DNA from: Limosilactobacillus fastidiosus
GTDB taxonomy: Bacteria > Bacillota > Bacilli > Lactobacillales > Lactobacillaceae
Assembly (NCBI RefSeq): GCF_014145505.1
Contig: NZ_JACIUZ010000031.1
Coordinates: 60,305-124,304, forward strand
Reading direction: 5' to 3'
DNA: 64,000 bases
Both the position numbers and the translations under genes were made by a program. Under the pieces are notes generated by a model that saw only the letters and a program-made list of their open reading frames with translations, had not been told where the DNA came from and made no database searches. How positions within the stretch are numbered: position 1 is the first letter of the stretch; the number at the start of each line of letters is the position of its first letter. This document shows positions 1 to 8,421 of the stretch, piece after piece.

Positions 1-13
1 TTGGAGATATATT

Positions 14-46
14 AAAAGCCCCTTAGCAGTATAGCTGCTAAGGAGC
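14..46 (-). terminator. Terminator of the YczE/YitT-like membrane gene
   Basis: A 9-bp perfect stem (21-29 with 35-43, loop 30-34) lies just past the stop codon of the minus-strand gene. Read on the minus strand it is followed by a short T tract (plus-strand A at 14-17). This is a typical intrinsic terminator. Confidence 0.75.
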
Positions 47-52
47 AAAAAA

Positions 53-793
53 TTAATTACCAATGTCCAATGCTTGGTGTTTTAATTTGGGGAAGATCTT
101 CTTGTCAGCCCAACCAGTAATTGCTCCTTGGAAAACAAGGGCAAATAGGGTACCAAGACCAAAGTTGTAGATCCCACCTTGCATGAATGCTGCAATGATT
201 GCCATGATTGTTGGTGGAATGTATGATAACCACATTGCGATTGTTGCATTCCCCTTGCAATAACGAAAACGAATAATTTGAAACAGATCATCGGCTGGAT
301 GAAGGACAAGATTAGCTCGTTGGTAAATAGAAATAGCTGTTCCGATGAAGGCAACCCCTAAGAAGTTAATAAATACGTAGAGGATAATCATGGGAAGAGT
401 AGTGGCATCAGGCATAATTCGGTTGAAAATATTTGAGAACCACTGGATAAATAGTGAAAATGGCAGCATGAAAATAAAGTTACCCCCAATTCGTCGCCAA
501 TCCCACTTATGTAGCAAAATAGCATTTAAAACGGATATCAACATTCCCAGAACCATAAATGCCCAGAAAAGAGTTGTTGGCTTATTACCTAAAACAGCAA
601 TTCCTAGGTTGTTTTCAGCAGCAGTCCAGTATGCTGAACCTAAAAACTGAGGGTGAATATGAGAACTGGTTACCAGGGTTAAAACATTCCCCATTGAATT
701 AATTATAATTGAAAAAGCAAAGAAAGCCCAACTTGCTGCTAAAGAAATTGTGCGTTCTTGTACTTTTCCTTGCGTTAGAACATCGTTGTTCAT
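53..793 (-). CDS. Multi-pass membrane protein, YczE/YyaS/YitT-like family
   Basis: Protein of 246 aa with about five or six hydrophobic segments (roughly residues 18-40, 74-95, 100-120, 130-160, 190-212 and 215-232) and no signal peptide or enzymatic motif. The C-terminal half, with a conserved-looking HPADD stretch followed by a glycine-rich GLGTL helix, resembles the YczE/YyaS/YitT family of uncharacterised membrane proteins, sometimes labelled sugar permeases without proof. The ATG at 793 has a good Shine-Dalgarno (AAGGAGG, minus strand). It is monocistronic, divergent from yaaA, and has its own promoter and terminator. The substrate is unknown; the family call is from memory of family features. 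Confidence 0.6.
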   Translation of the reverse strand: MNNDVLTQGKVQERTISLAASWAFFAFSIIINSMGNVLTLVTSSHIHPQFLGSAYWTAAENNLGIAVLGNKPTTLFWAFMVLGMLISVLNAILLHKWDWRRIGGNFIFMLPFSLFIQWFSNIFNRIMPDATTLPMIILYVFINFLGVAFIGTAISIYQRANLVLHPADDLFQIIRFRYCKGNATIAMWLSYIPPTIMAIIAAFMQGGIYNFGLGTLFALVFQGAITGWADKKIFPKLKHQALDIGN

Positions 794-857
794 TATTATC
801 CTCCTTTAATGAGTTAACTTATAATCGTGAAAAAATTCACGCTCTTTACAAAAAGTA

Positions 858-886
858 AATTTACAACCTTCTGTAGGGGTTGTCAA
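858..886 (-). promoter_or_regulatory. Promoter of the YczE/YitT-like gene
   Basis: On the minus strand a perfect -35 TTGACA (881-886) is followed after 17 bp by TAAATT (858-863). The two boxes are overlapped by an inverted repeat ACAACC (863-868) / GGTTGT (878-883), so a regulator could bind here. The operator role is inferred. Confidence 0.5.
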
Positions 887-910
887 TAGTGTAATAATAA
901 TATATTAAAA

Positions 911-919
911 TGATATAAT
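911..919 (+). promoter_or_regulatory. Extended -10 promoter for yaaA
   Basis: TG-A-TATAAT (TG at 911-912, -10 at 914-919) is an extended -10 element without a convincing -35. Transcription would start near 926, immediately before the palindrome at 934-957 and about 100 bp upstream of yaaA. Confidence 0.45.
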
Positions 920-933
920 TTTTTTAATAAGAC

Positions 934-957
934 TATATGTTAACCGGTTAACATATA
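934..957. promoter_or_regulatory. Perfect 24-bp palindrome, probable operator
   Basis: Positions 934-945 are the exact reverse complement of 946-957, with core GTTAACCGGTTAAC. An AACCGGTT-type core with central CG is typical of LacI/GalR-family operators. It lies just downstream of the yaaA extended -10, where a bound repressor would block elongation. There is no T run, so it is not a terminator. The regulator is unknown. Confidence 0.6.
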
Positions 958-1027
958 AGTGATTTTAAACACAAAATTTGCCAATTAAAAAAATTTTAGT
1001 TATTTTGATTAGGAGGAGGGAAAGGCA

Positions 1028-1780
1028 ATGAAAATTATTATTTCACCAGCAAGAACAATGAAAAGTGATCTAGACTCTTTGCCGTATTCTGGTCTTCCTA
1101 AGTATTTGGCACAAAGTAAAGAGATATTAAGCTGGTTAAGAACGCGTAATTATGAACAATTGCACCAATTATGGTGGAATTGTAGTGAACGACTGACAAA
1201 AATAAATTACCAACGAATTAAAAAAATGGATCTTACTACGAATTTAACCCCAGCAATTCTAGCTTTTCAGGGACTTCAGTATCAATATATTGGAGCAGGA
1301 GTGATGACTGATCAGCAGTTAAAATACCTTCAAGAACATTTGCGGATTTTATCGGGATTTTATGGAATATTAAGGCCTTTTGATGGGATTACTTTATATC
1401 GTCTTGGGATGGGAGATAAGGCAACGGTTAACAATACTAAAAGCTTATACGAATTTTGGGGTGACCGATTATACCAAGATCTTTTTACGAACAATCATTT
1501 GGTAGTCAATTTAGCTTCAAATGAATATAGCAAAATAATTCGGCCCTTTTTGAAGAGTAACGACAAGATGATTACCTGTATTTTTGGTGAAATGGTTGAT
1601 GGCAAAATTAAACAAAAAGCAACTTTAGCAAAGATAGCTCGGGGAAATATGGTCCGGTTTTTAACGGAGATTGGTGCTAAAAAAGTAACTGATCTTAAAA
1701 AATTTTCTACTGGTGGATATAGGTTCAGGGCTGATCTCTCTACTGAAAAGACATTTTATTTTGAATTGGTTAAGTCATGA
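1028..1780 (+). CDS. yaaA: Peroxide stress protein YaaA (UPF0246)
   Basis: Protein of 250 aa, the full family length, beginning with the hallmark MKIIISPARTM and ending with a conserved FYFELVKS-like stretch. YaaA proteins (DUF328/UPF0246) are linked in E. coli to lowering free iron and limiting Fenton damage during hydrogen peroxide stress, and have a DNA-binding fold with a helix-hairpin-helix motif. The start has a strong Shine-Dalgarno (GGAGGAGGGAAAGGC region, 1011-1025). The gene is single, with its own terminator, and sits behind the palindrome at 934-957. This suggests dedicated transcriptional control, possibly by a sugar-type repressor rather than PerR. Function beyond the family call is inferred. 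Confidence 0.93.
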   Translation: MKIIISPARTMKSDLDSLPYSGLPKYLAQSKEILSWLRTRNYEQLHQLWWNCSERLTKINYQRIKKMDLTTNLTPAILAFQGLQYQYIGAGVMTDQQLKYLQEHLRILSGFYGILRPFDGITLYRLGMGDKATVNNTKSLYEFWGDRLYQDLFTNNHLVVNLASNEYSKIIRPFLKSNDKMITCIFGEMVDGKIKQKATLAKIARGNMVRFLTEIGAKKVTDLKKFSTGGYRFRADLSTEKTFYFELVKS

Positions 1781-1788
1781 ACAAAAAA

Positions 1789-1825
1789 AGATCTAGAAAC
1801 TTGTTAGTGGTTTCTAGATCTTCAG
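1789..1825 (+). terminator. yaaA terminator
   Basis: A 12-bp perfect stem (1789-1800 with 1810-1821, 9-nt loop) lies right after the yaaA stop. The T tract is interrupted, so efficiency may be moderate. The A-rich 5' flank could let it work in the other direction. Confidence 0.7.
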
Positions 1826-2381
1826 CTTTTAATTAATTAAAGGTATTTCTTGTAATACAATACTTTATGGAAAGGAAAATGGTTGTTTAAGATATTCACT
1901 AGTGACTAAACTTAACTTTTAATTTTATTAGTCCTATGATCTAATCAATTCTTGAACATCATAGTTTATAAGTTAAAACAACAGATGATTTATTGAATTT
2001 TTAGAAGTGAGAAAGTAGGAGATTAGCACTTTTAAGTGAGCGGTATCTACTTATTCAAATTATTCATCTGGCGAAAACGGTTCTTAAAGATTTAGTATCT
2101 CGTTGTAACATGGCTTAGTAAAAGATACCTATATCTAAAAACTTGATCTAAAGAGTTCCTTTAATTACAGTAATCATTAGTAAATTGAGATAGGCATATT
2201 TTATTTAAGGAAGTATAAGGGAACTCCTGGCTGAGGGAATTAGACTAATTGCCCAATTAATTAGTTGAACATAAATAATAATTATCATTTACTATTATGG
2301 ATATATAATATTTTTAATATTTTAGCAAATGAAGTGAACTTAAATCTAAGTTTTTACTATCAATTGATAATTAATTTAAAC
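1826..2381. other. Gap of about 560 bp without a recognisable gene
   Basis: No ORF of useful length, no Shine-Dalgarno-start pairs and no known RNA family recognised on either strand. The region is very AT-rich. It does contain several inverted repeats, for example CTATGAT 1934-1940 with 1957-1963 nested in TTAACTT 1912-1918 with 1970-1976, GGTATCT 2042-2048 with 2123-2129, and GAGTTCC 2153-2159 with 2220-2226. Repeats of this length are partly expected by chance in AT-rich DNA. It may be a decayed gene, a small RNA, or a spacer between convergent genes. Confidence 0.5.
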
Positions 2382-2414
2382 AAAAAAGGAACCGGAATTT
2401 CCGGTTCCTTTTTT
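2382..2414 (-). terminator. rpsD terminator (symmetrical)
   Basis: A 14-bp GC-containing stem (2382-2395 with 2401-2414) with a 5-nt loop, flanked by six A on the left and six T on the right, so it can end transcription in both directions. It lies about 20 bp past the rpsD stop. Confidence 0.88.
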
Positions 2415-2436
2415 GGGAACAAGTAATAATTAAATA

Positions 2437-3042
2437 TTACTTGTTGTAGAATTCAACGATAAGTGATTCGTCGATATCAGCATCCATATCTTCACGAGCA
2501 GGGATACGGTTTAACTTACCTTCAAGCTTATCAGCGTCGAAATCAACGTATGATGGACGAGAAACAACTGCTTCAACAGCGTTCTTAATAACATCAAGGT
2601 TCTTTGACTTATCACGAACAGCGATAACTTGATCAACGTTAACTTCGTATGAAGGAATGTCAACACGCTTACCATCAACTGTGATGTGACCGTGGTTAAC
2701 CAATTGACGAGCTTGACGACGAGTAGTAGCCAAACCAAGACGGTAAACCATGTTGTCAAGACGACGTTCAAGTAAGGCCATGAAGTTAGCACCGTGAGTA
2801 CCTTCCTTGATCTTACCAGCACGTACGAAAAGATTTGAGAATTGACGTTCAGTCATTCCGTACATGAAACGAAGCTTTTGCTTTTCACGAAGTTGAGTAC
2901 CGTATTCGGAAAGCTTACCATGGCGGTCACGACCGTGATCACCAGGAGCATAAGCCCGACGAGCTAATTCCTTACCAGTACCTGAAAGTGAAACACCTAA
3001 ACGGCGTGAGAGACGCCAACTAGGACCTGTATAACGTGACAT
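2437..3042 (-). CDS. rpsD: 30S ribosomal protein S4
   Basis: Protein of 201 aa, the normal S4 length. The N terminus is [16 protein letters not shown], and the S4 RNA-binding domain (about residues 91-155, [11 protein letters not shown] onward) is intact. S4 nucleates assembly of the 30S body on 16S rRNA. The start at 3042 is chosen because TGGAGGA sits just upstream and the family begins here. An upstream in-frame ATG at 3126 would add 28 unrelated residues that lie in the regulatory leader. As in Bacillus it is a single-gene unit, downstream of a long leader and followed by a strong terminator. Confidence 0.97.
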   Translation of the reverse strand: MSRYTGPSWRLSRRLGVSLSGTGKELARRAYAPGDHGRDRHGKLSEYGTQLREKQKLRFMYGMTERQFSNLFVRAGKIKEGTHGANFMALLERRLDNMVYRLGLATTRRQARQLVNHGHITVDGKRVDIPSYEVNVDQVIAVRDKSKNLDVIKNAVEAVVSRPSYVDFDADKLEGKLNRIPAREDMDADIDESLIVEFYNK

Positions 3043-3215
3043 AAATAAAATCCTCCAATATTTTTGTTGGAGTAAAATAATCCGATGTGAGATTGACATT
3101 CGTGCAGGTTGATTTGAATCTTTCACCCTTGCAGCTGGGTTACTAAAAACACCTTTTGGGCACCAATCTGTTGACGAGCTTGCCCCTCACTGCTGCATTA
3201 TTTTACACAAAGACT
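3043..3215 (-). promoter_or_regulatory. rpsD leader, probable S4 autoregulatory RNA
   Basis: About 170 nt separate the promoter from the rpsD start. On the minus strand the leader has repeated complementary blocks, for example GTGCCC/GGGTG-type segments between about 3121 and 3186, and CTCCAACAAAAATATTGGAG right before the start, which pairs across the Shine-Dalgarno. In Firmicutes, S4 binds such a leader to repress its own synthesis. The family assignment is by position and general form, not by covariance search. Confidence 0.55.
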
Positions 3216-3245
3216 AATATACAACAGCTAGCCCTATTTAGTCAA
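3216..3245 (-). promoter_or_regulatory. rpsD promoter
   Basis: On the minus strand, -35 TTGACT (3240-3245) and -10 TATATT (3216-3221) are separated by 18 bp. The -35 overlaps the last codons of the upstream msrC gene. Confidence 0.65.
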
Positions 3246-3696
3246 TAGTAGACATAAGCCGCTTAGCAAATTCATTCATTTGATCAGCAAACGATTGATC
3301 AAACCGACTAAGTACTGGAGCATCAAGGTCAAGAACGCCGTAAAGAGTGCCATCTTTCTTTAGCATCGGGACGACAAGCTCTGATTTAGCGGCGCTATCA
3401 CAAGCAATGTATGAAGAAAACTTAGTGACGTCGTCGACAATTTGGGTTTGTTTAGTTGATGCTGCAACTCCACAAACTCCCTTGCCAAGCTCAATATGCA
3501 TGCAGGCGACTTTTCCTTGAAATGGTCCAAGATCAAGTTGGTTACTTTGAGAATTGTAAAGGTAAAAACCAGCCCAGTTTAAGTCAGGGATACTTTCGTT
3601 AATTAGCGCACTGGCGTTTGCTAAGTTTGCAACCGCAGAGTGCTCACCAGTTAAAAGTGCTGAAATTTGTTCATTTAATAGGGAAAGCTCTGTCAT
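3238..3696 (-). CDS. msrC: GAF-domain free methionine-(R)-sulfoxide reductase
   Basis: Protein of 152 aa made of a single GAF domain. It reduces free methionine-R-sulfoxide using thioredoxin, as part of oxidative damage repair. Three cysteines at residues 65, 75 and 99 have the same spacing (10 and 24) as Cys84, Cys94 and Cys118 of the E. coli enzyme, and the SELVVP signature follows the last one. The start at 3696 is preferred because AGAAGGA lies 7 nt upstream; an ATG six codons earlier (3714) has no Shine-Dalgarno. It is the YtsP/YebR group, in the usual Firmicutes place beside rpsD and ezrA. It could be supplied with electrons by trxA (55309). Confidence 0.92.
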   Translation of the reverse strand: MTELSLLNEQISALLTGEHSAVANLANASALINESIPDLNWAGFYLYNSQSNQLDLGPFQGKVACMHIELGKGVCGVAASTKQTQIVDDVTKFSSYIACDSAAKSELVVPMLKKDGTLYGVLDLDAPVLSRFDQSFADQMNEFAKRLMSTID

Positions 3697-3750
3697 GTTC
3701 AATCCTTCTTTCATAAGTGTTAAATTGATCCCAGTAATGATGGTTCATTA

Positions 3751-3759
3751 TGGTATAAT
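3751..3759 (+). promoter_or_regulatory. Extended -10 promoter for ezrA
   Basis: TG-G-TATAAT (TG 3751-3752, -10 at 3754-3759) in the divergent msrC/ezrA region, about 70 bp before the ezrA start. No good -35 at the right distance. Confidence 0.5.
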
Positions 3760-3826
3760 TTTCATAGAATTTTAGAGCCTTTATAGACACTTTGTCAATA
3801 ATGGCTTAAAGATGTAGGTGGATAAA

Positions 3827-5524
3827 TTGGTTTTTCAAATAATAATTGGGATTTTAATTGTTTTTGCTATTGTTTTAGCTAGCTTGTTTTATTACCAAAA
3901 ACGGGTTATTCGGCAATATGAGCAAGTAAATATGCAGTTAGAAAGAATAAATGATATGAAGATTGGTCAGCAATTCGAAAAGGTTGATCAACTGAGTGTC
4001 ACTGGTGATTCACAGGAACAATTAAAGAAATTAAAAAGAGAATTTCAAGAGAAAGTTGATCCACAAAAAAAGAAACTTACGGATCAACTAAAGGCAATGA
4101 AAGCACTTATTCATACAAGTAAATTTCTTACTCTTTCTAGTAAACTGAATGATTTAAGTACGGCAATCCAGGAATTAAGTGATCAGTACTTACAAATTAA
4201 GTCGGCCCTTCATCACTTAGAAGAACTTCATCGAGCGCACAAACAAGCAATTGATCAAATTAAACAGCGTTATCGTCATTTTCATCATGTCCTTGATGAA
4301 AAGAGTTTTGAGTATGGCGACAGCGTTAAGGCATTGAATAAGCGGCTTAATGATCTTGAACAACAATATGAACAGTTCACTAAGCTTAGTCAATCTGGCG
4401 ATTATGATGCGGCTCAACAGGTTTTAACTGATTTAAAGAAAGAAAATCAACGTTTAGCTGATCTGATTAACCAAGTTCCAAAACTTTATAAGCCATTGAT
4501 AGCTGAATTTCCAACCCAGTTAGATGAGTTGACAAGTGGATATCAACAATTAACGAGCCAAAATTATCGCTTTACTACAGATAATATTCCAGGAAAGATT
4601 GACCAACTTCGTCAATTATGTCGGGAGAACTTAGAGCAAATTAATCGACTCGAGCTCGACGGGGTTGAGAACGCAAATAAGGATATTGCCGATCAAATTG
4701 ATGACTTATACGCGACAATGCAAAGTGAAATTGATGCACAACCACAAGTTAAACATTTGATGGGTGTGCTAGGCGAATTCATCACTCATGCAGCAAAGCA
4801 AAATACCGAATTAACTACTGAATTGGATCGCTTGAGTATTAACTACACGTTAAATAATCATGAAGTTGAAACGGCTCGATCATTGAATGAACAGATTATT
4901 AATATTAAGAAGGAATATGAAGATGATCAGGAAGCTATCAGGGATCATACTGCAATTTATAGCCAGGTACTTGTTCGACAAACTAAGAATGATCAGTCGT
5001 TAACTGAAATTGAAAAGCAACAGGCAAAAATTAATGATGAAGTTGCTAAGTTGCAGGGAGATCAGCAACGGGCTGAGCAAATGCTACAAAAATATTCAAC
5101 CAGATTAAGAACCACTAGGCGGCAAGTGGAACGATTAAACTTGCCTGGTTTGCCAAAAGATTACTTGAACTATTTCTTTGGGGTAAGCGATGAAATCAAG
5201 CGCTTAGCTGATGAATTACGAAAATACAAGGTTAATATGGATGAGGTAACTAAACAATTAATTATTGTTGAATCTGATTTGGAAACCCTTGGTGAAAAGA
5301 CTAGTGATATTCATGATAGTGTTGAATTAACTGAGCGCCTTCAACAATATGCAAACCGTTTTAGCGATAACCAAAAGATTGTTGCTGCGGCAGCAAAATC
5401 ACAAGAAGAATTTAATAAATTTAATTACACTGCTAGTTTGGAGACGATTGCAACGGCATTAGAAGAAGTCGAACCAGGTAGCTATAAGCGAATTGAGGAT
5501 AGTTACTACCACGAAAAGCAGTAA
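3827..5524 (+). CDS. ezrA: Septation ring formation regulator EzrA
   Basis: Protein of 565 aa with one N-terminal membrane helix (about residues 2-20), then more than 500 residues of charged, glutamine-rich coiled coil arranged as spectrin-like repeats. EzrA is a membrane-anchored protein that binds FtsZ, prevents extra Z rings at the poles and links division with wall synthesis. I choose the TTG at 3827: TAGGTGG lies 5 nt upstream, and the resulting start (MVFQIIIGIL) matches the usual EzrA beginning. A GTG at 3818 would give 568 aa. It has its own promoter and a strong terminator. Neighbouring genes follow Bacillus order (ezrA, desulfurase, thiI). Confidence 0.93.
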   Translation: MVFQIIIGILIVFAIVLASLFYYQKRVIRQYEQVNMQLERINDMKIGQQFEKVDQLSVTGDSQEQLKKLKREFQEKVDPQKKKLTDQLKAMKALIHTSKFLTLSSKLNDLSTAIQELSDQYLQIKSALHHLEELHRAHKQAIDQIKQRYRHFHHVLDEKSFEYGDSVKALNKRLNDLEQQYEQFTKLSQSGDYDAAQQVLTDLKKENQRLADLINQVPKLYKPLIAEFPTQLDELTSGYQQLTSQNYRFTTDNIPGKIDQLRQLCRENLEQINRLELDGVENANKDIADQIDDLYATMQSEIDAQPQVKHLMGVLGEFITHAAKQNTELTTELDRLSINYTLNNHEVETARSLNEQIINIKKEYEDDQEAIRDHTAIYSQVLVRQTKNDQSLTEIEKQQAKINDEVAKLQGDQQRAEQMLQKYSTRLRTTRRQVERLNLPGLPKDYLNYFFGVSDEIKRLADELRKYKVNMDEVTKQLIIVESDLETLGEKTSDIHDSVELTERLQQYANRFSDNQKIVAAAAKSQEEFNKFNYTASLETIATALEEVEPGSYKRIEDSYYHEKQ

Positions 5525-5534
5525 TTAGTAGTAT

Positions 5535-5581
5535 AAAACGCAGATCTTTTGTCTATTAAGGAGAAAAGATCTGCGTTTTTA
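5535..5581 (+). terminator. ezrA terminator
   Basis: A 16-bp perfect stem (5535-5550 with 5564-5579) ending in a T tract, directly after ezrA. Confidence 0.9.
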
Positions 5582-5699
5582 ATTGTTATCTGTTATAATT
5601 AAAAATCGGTTTAATGGCGTCGCAACCAAAATATCTATCCAATTTTAGCGCATTGATAAAATTTATAATCAAGCTTTGTTTGATGAAAGGAAAATAAGC

Positions 5700-6848
5700 A
5701 TGATCTATTTTGATAATAGTGCGACAACTCAGGTAGCACCTGAAGTTCTCCAAACCTATAACACGGTTAGCCAAAAAATTTGGGGTAATCCAAGCAGTCT
5801 TCATAATTTTGGGGAAGAAGCTTGGAATTTATTGGAACAGGCACGGCAACAAATTGCTAACCTATTTCACGTTAAACCTGGTGAAATTATTTTTACCAGT
5901 GGAGGCTCTGAGGGAGATAACTGGGTAGTTAAGGGAACTGCGATGGCTAAACAACGATTCGGTAAGCATATCATTACTACTTCCGTTGAGCATGCAGCTG
6001 TTCGGAACCCGGCTGAGCAGTTAAAAGAACTTGGCTTTGATGTGACCTATCTTCCGGTTGATAAGGAAGGGCGGATCAATCCGGCAGACTTAAAGGCGGC
6101 AATTCGTCCTGACACGATTTTGGTTTCAGTTATGGCAGTTAATAATGAGATTGGGACAATTCAACCAATTAAAGAGGTTGGTGAAGTTTTGAAGGATTAT
6201 CCCAATATTCATTTTCATGTTGATGCGGTTCAAGCAGTTGGTAAAGGTCTCGATAATATTGTCTTTAGCGATCGTGTTGACTTTGCAACTTTTTCTGGAC
6301 ATAAATTCCACGCACCACGGGGTACTGGATTTGTCTATGTTAAGGCCGGTCGGAAAATTGCACCATTAGTTGCAGGTGGGGGACAAGAACGTGGCCTTAG
6401 AAGTGGAACGGAAAACACGCCTGGTGTTGTCGCAATGGCACGGGCAATTCGTTTGGTCAAAGAGGGCGAAGATGCTACTGTTAAACGGGAACAAGCTATC
6501 AAGGAACGAATTTATAATCACATTAAGCAATTTGATCACGTGAAAATCTTTTCCGGACGTGATCAAGGATTTGCTTCCCATGTCCTTTGTTTTGCAATTG
6601 TAGGTGTTCGGGGCGAAACGATTGTCCACGCATTTGAGGATCAGGGGATTTATATTTCTACTACTAGTGCCTGCTCATCAAAGAAGCATGCTGAGGCCGG
6701 CACCCTTGCTGCAATGAAGGTACCCGAAAAGGAAGCAACCAGTGCAGTGCGGATCAGCCTAGGTGACCAAAATACGCTTGAAGAAGCAGATAAATTTAAT
6801 GAAACCTTTGATAAACTTTATATGGGTTTTAAGAAGATTATTGAATAA
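5700..6848 (+). CDS. Cysteine desulfurase (NifS/IscS-like, ThiI partner)
   Basis: Protein of 382 aa, a class V PLP aminotransferase fold. It removes sulfur from L-cysteine and holds it as a persulfide. The PLP-binding lysine is in SGHKFHAPRGTG (about residue 201) and the persulfide cysteine in TSACSSKK (about residue 324); the TSGGSEGDN motif for cofactor binding is present. The start at 5700 follows AAAGGA and matches the family N terminus MIYFDNSATT. It lies 15 bp upstream of thiI in one operon. In Bacillus the equivalent gene (nifZ/yrvO type) supplies sulfur for 4-thiouridine, so this is the likely role here. General Fe-S work cannot be excluded. Confidence 0.93.
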   Translation: MIYFDNSATTQVAPEVLQTYNTVSQKIWGNPSSLHNFGEEAWNLLEQARQQIANLFHVKPGEIIFTSGGSEGDNWVVKGTAMAKQRFGKHIITTSVEHAAVRNPAEQLKELGFDVTYLPVDKEGRINPADLKAAIRPDTILVSVMAVNNEIGTIQPIKEVGEVLKDYPNIHFHVDAVQAVGKGLDNIVFSDRVDFATFSGHKFHAPRGTGFVYVKAGRKIAPLVAGGGQERGLRSGTENTPGVVAMARAIRLVKEGEDATVKREQAIKERIYNHIKQFDHVKIFSGRDQGFASHVLCFAIVGVRGETIVHAFEDQGIYISTTSACSSKKHAEAGTLAAMKVPEKEATSAVRISLGDQNTLEEADKFNETFDKLYMGFKKIIE

Positions 6849-6863
6849 AGAGGGGGAAGATTA

Positions 6864-8084
6864 GTGGATTACACTGAAATTATGGTTCGTTATGGTGAGC
6901 TATCGACCAAGGGCCATAACAAGAAAAACTTCATTGATCGTCTTGGTGCGAATGTGCGGAAAGCACTTCACCAGTTTGATCAAGTTAAAGTCCATGCACA
7001 ACGTGACCGGCTTCACGTTGAATTAAACGGAGCTGACTATAACCAAGTAATGGAACGTTTACAAGATGTTTTTGGAATTCAAAATTTTTCACCGTCTGTT
7101 AGAGTTGAAAAGACATTTGAGGCGACTGCTAAGGCTGCTGAACAGATGATTCGTGAACAAGTTAAGAAGCCAATTACATTCAAGATTAATACTCGTCGCT
7201 CAGATCATAAGTTTCCTATTGATACGTTTGAAATGAATGATCAGCTTGGTGGTTATCTTTTAAAAAAGTTCCCGAACTTGTTAAAGGTGGATGTTCACGA
7301 TCCTGATTTAACTCTTCGGGTAGAAATTCGCCTAAACGGGATTTTCCTTTCAAGTGAAACAATTGCTGGGGCTGGTGGTCTTCCTGTTGGAACTGCTGGC
7401 AAGGGAATGATGATGCTCTCCGGTGGAATTGATTCACCGGTTGCTGCTTACTTAGGGATGAAGCGTGGCGTTTCCATGGAAATGGTTCACTTCTTTAGTC
7501 CTCCATACACTAGTCCTCAAGCTTTAGCTAAGGCAAAACAATTAACGAGTAAACTTGCTCGTTATAGTGGTAGTATCCGTTTTATCCAAGTTCCATTTGC
7601 TGAAATTCAAGAAACCGTTAAGGAAAAGATTCCTGAAGGTTACCTGATGACAGTCCAACGTCGGATGATGTTGCGGTTAGCGGCAGCAATTACAATGAAG
7701 CGTCATGGCCTTGCAATCTTTAATGGTGAATCTTTAGGTCAGGTAGCTTCTCAAACAATGGAAAGCATGTTAGTGATTAATGACGTTACTAATCTTCCGG
7801 TATTACGACCGGTTCTTTCCTACGATAAGACAGAGATTATTGATGTGGCGAAAAAAATTGATACGTATGATCTATCAATTATGCCGTATGAAGATTGTTG
7901 TACTGTCTTTACACCACCTTCGCCAAAAACTAAGCCAAACCTTGAAAAAACACGGAAATATGAAGAACGTTTAGATATTGATGGTCTCCTTAAGCGGGCA
8001 CTTAATGGTATTGAAATTACAGAAATTCATTCTGGCGAAGATTTTTTGAACCAAAATGAGGATGTTTTTGCAGAACTTCTTTAA
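6864..8084 (+). CDS. thiI: tRNA 4-thiouridine synthase ThiI (short form)
   Basis: Protein of 406 aa with an N-terminal ferredoxin-like region, THUMP domain (about 60-165) and a PP-loop ATPase domain ([11 protein letters not shown], about residues 184-194). It adenylates U8 of tRNA and receives sulfur to form s4U. It lacks the C-terminal rhodanese domain found in the E. coli enzyme, so sulfur must come directly from a desulfurase, encoded just upstream. The GTG start at 6864 is supported by GAGGGGGAAG. Whether it also makes the thiamine thiazole is doubtful without rhodanese. Confidence 0.96.
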   Translation: MDYTEIMVRYGELSTKGHNKKNFIDRLGANVRKALHQFDQVKVHAQRDRLHVELNGADYNQVMERLQDVFGIQNFSPSVRVEKTFEATAKAAEQMIREQVKKPITFKINTRRSDHKFPIDTFEMNDQLGGYLLKKFPNLLKVDVHDPDLTLRVEIRLNGIFLSSETIAGAGGLPVGTAGKGMMMLSGGIDSPVAAYLGMKRGVSMEMVHFFSPPYTSPQALAKAKQLTSKLARYSGSIRFIQVPFAEIQETVKEKIPEGYLMTVQRRMMLRLAAAITMKRHGLAIFNGESLGQVASQTMESMLVINDVTNLPVLRPVLSYDKTEIIDVAKKIDTYDLSIMPYEDCCTVFTPPSPKTKPNLEKTRKYEERLDIDGLLKRALNGIEITEIHSGEDFLNQNEDVFAELL

Positions 8085-8093
8085 AACTTCTGC

Positions 8094-8122
8094 TTGACGA
8101 TGGTTTTTAAATTGGCTATCAT
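8094..8122 (+). promoter_or_regulatory. valS leader promoter
   Basis: TTGACG (8094-8099), 17-bp spacer, TATCAT (8117-8122), directly after thiI and before the T-box leader. Confidence 0.65.
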
Positions 8123-8129
8123 TACAAAC

Positions 8130-8376
8130 AAATAGTAAATGCGTTGATCAAAAGAGTAGTTAGTTGTTTTCTTGACAGAGAGGGAATAATTGATGGGATA
8201 TTCCTAGAAGACAAGTAATGAAAGTAGTTTGGTAGCACTCTAGCTGAAATGGTAGTAGGCTGGAACGGTTCATTTTACCGTTATAAAATGAATGAGTGAG
8301 GTTACACAATGGTAGTGTAACTTAAAATAGGTGGTACCGCGGAACTCGTCCTATCTTTAGGGCGGGTTCTTTTTTT
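8130..8376 (+). promoter_or_regulatory. T-box leader (valine type) of valS
   Basis: The leader contains the T-box sequence GGTGGTACCGCGG (8331-8343) forming an antiterminator with CGTCCTAT (8348-8355). The competing terminator hairpin is GAACTCGTCCT...GGGCGGGTTC (8343-8369), followed by seven T. Stem I begins around AGAGT (8153-8157) pairing with ACTCT (8237-8241). A GTA valine codon occurs at 8224-8226 and 8232-8234; either could be the specifier. The UGGU bulge fits a tRNA with discriminator A, as in tRNA-Val. Uncharged tRNA-Val would permit readthrough into valS. Confidence 0.92.
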
Positions 8377-8421
8377 CAGCGTATAATACTTGATAATTAA
8401 TTACTTAGAGGAGGACTCTTG

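Noticed and set aside
934..957. Palindrome as a transcription terminator
   Set aside because: No T tract on either side and it lies between divergent promoters, so operator is more likely.
3043..3126. N-terminal extension of rpsD to an ATG at 3126
   Set aside because: The family starts with MSRYTGP at 3042, which has the Shine-Dalgarno; the extension lies in the regulatory leader.
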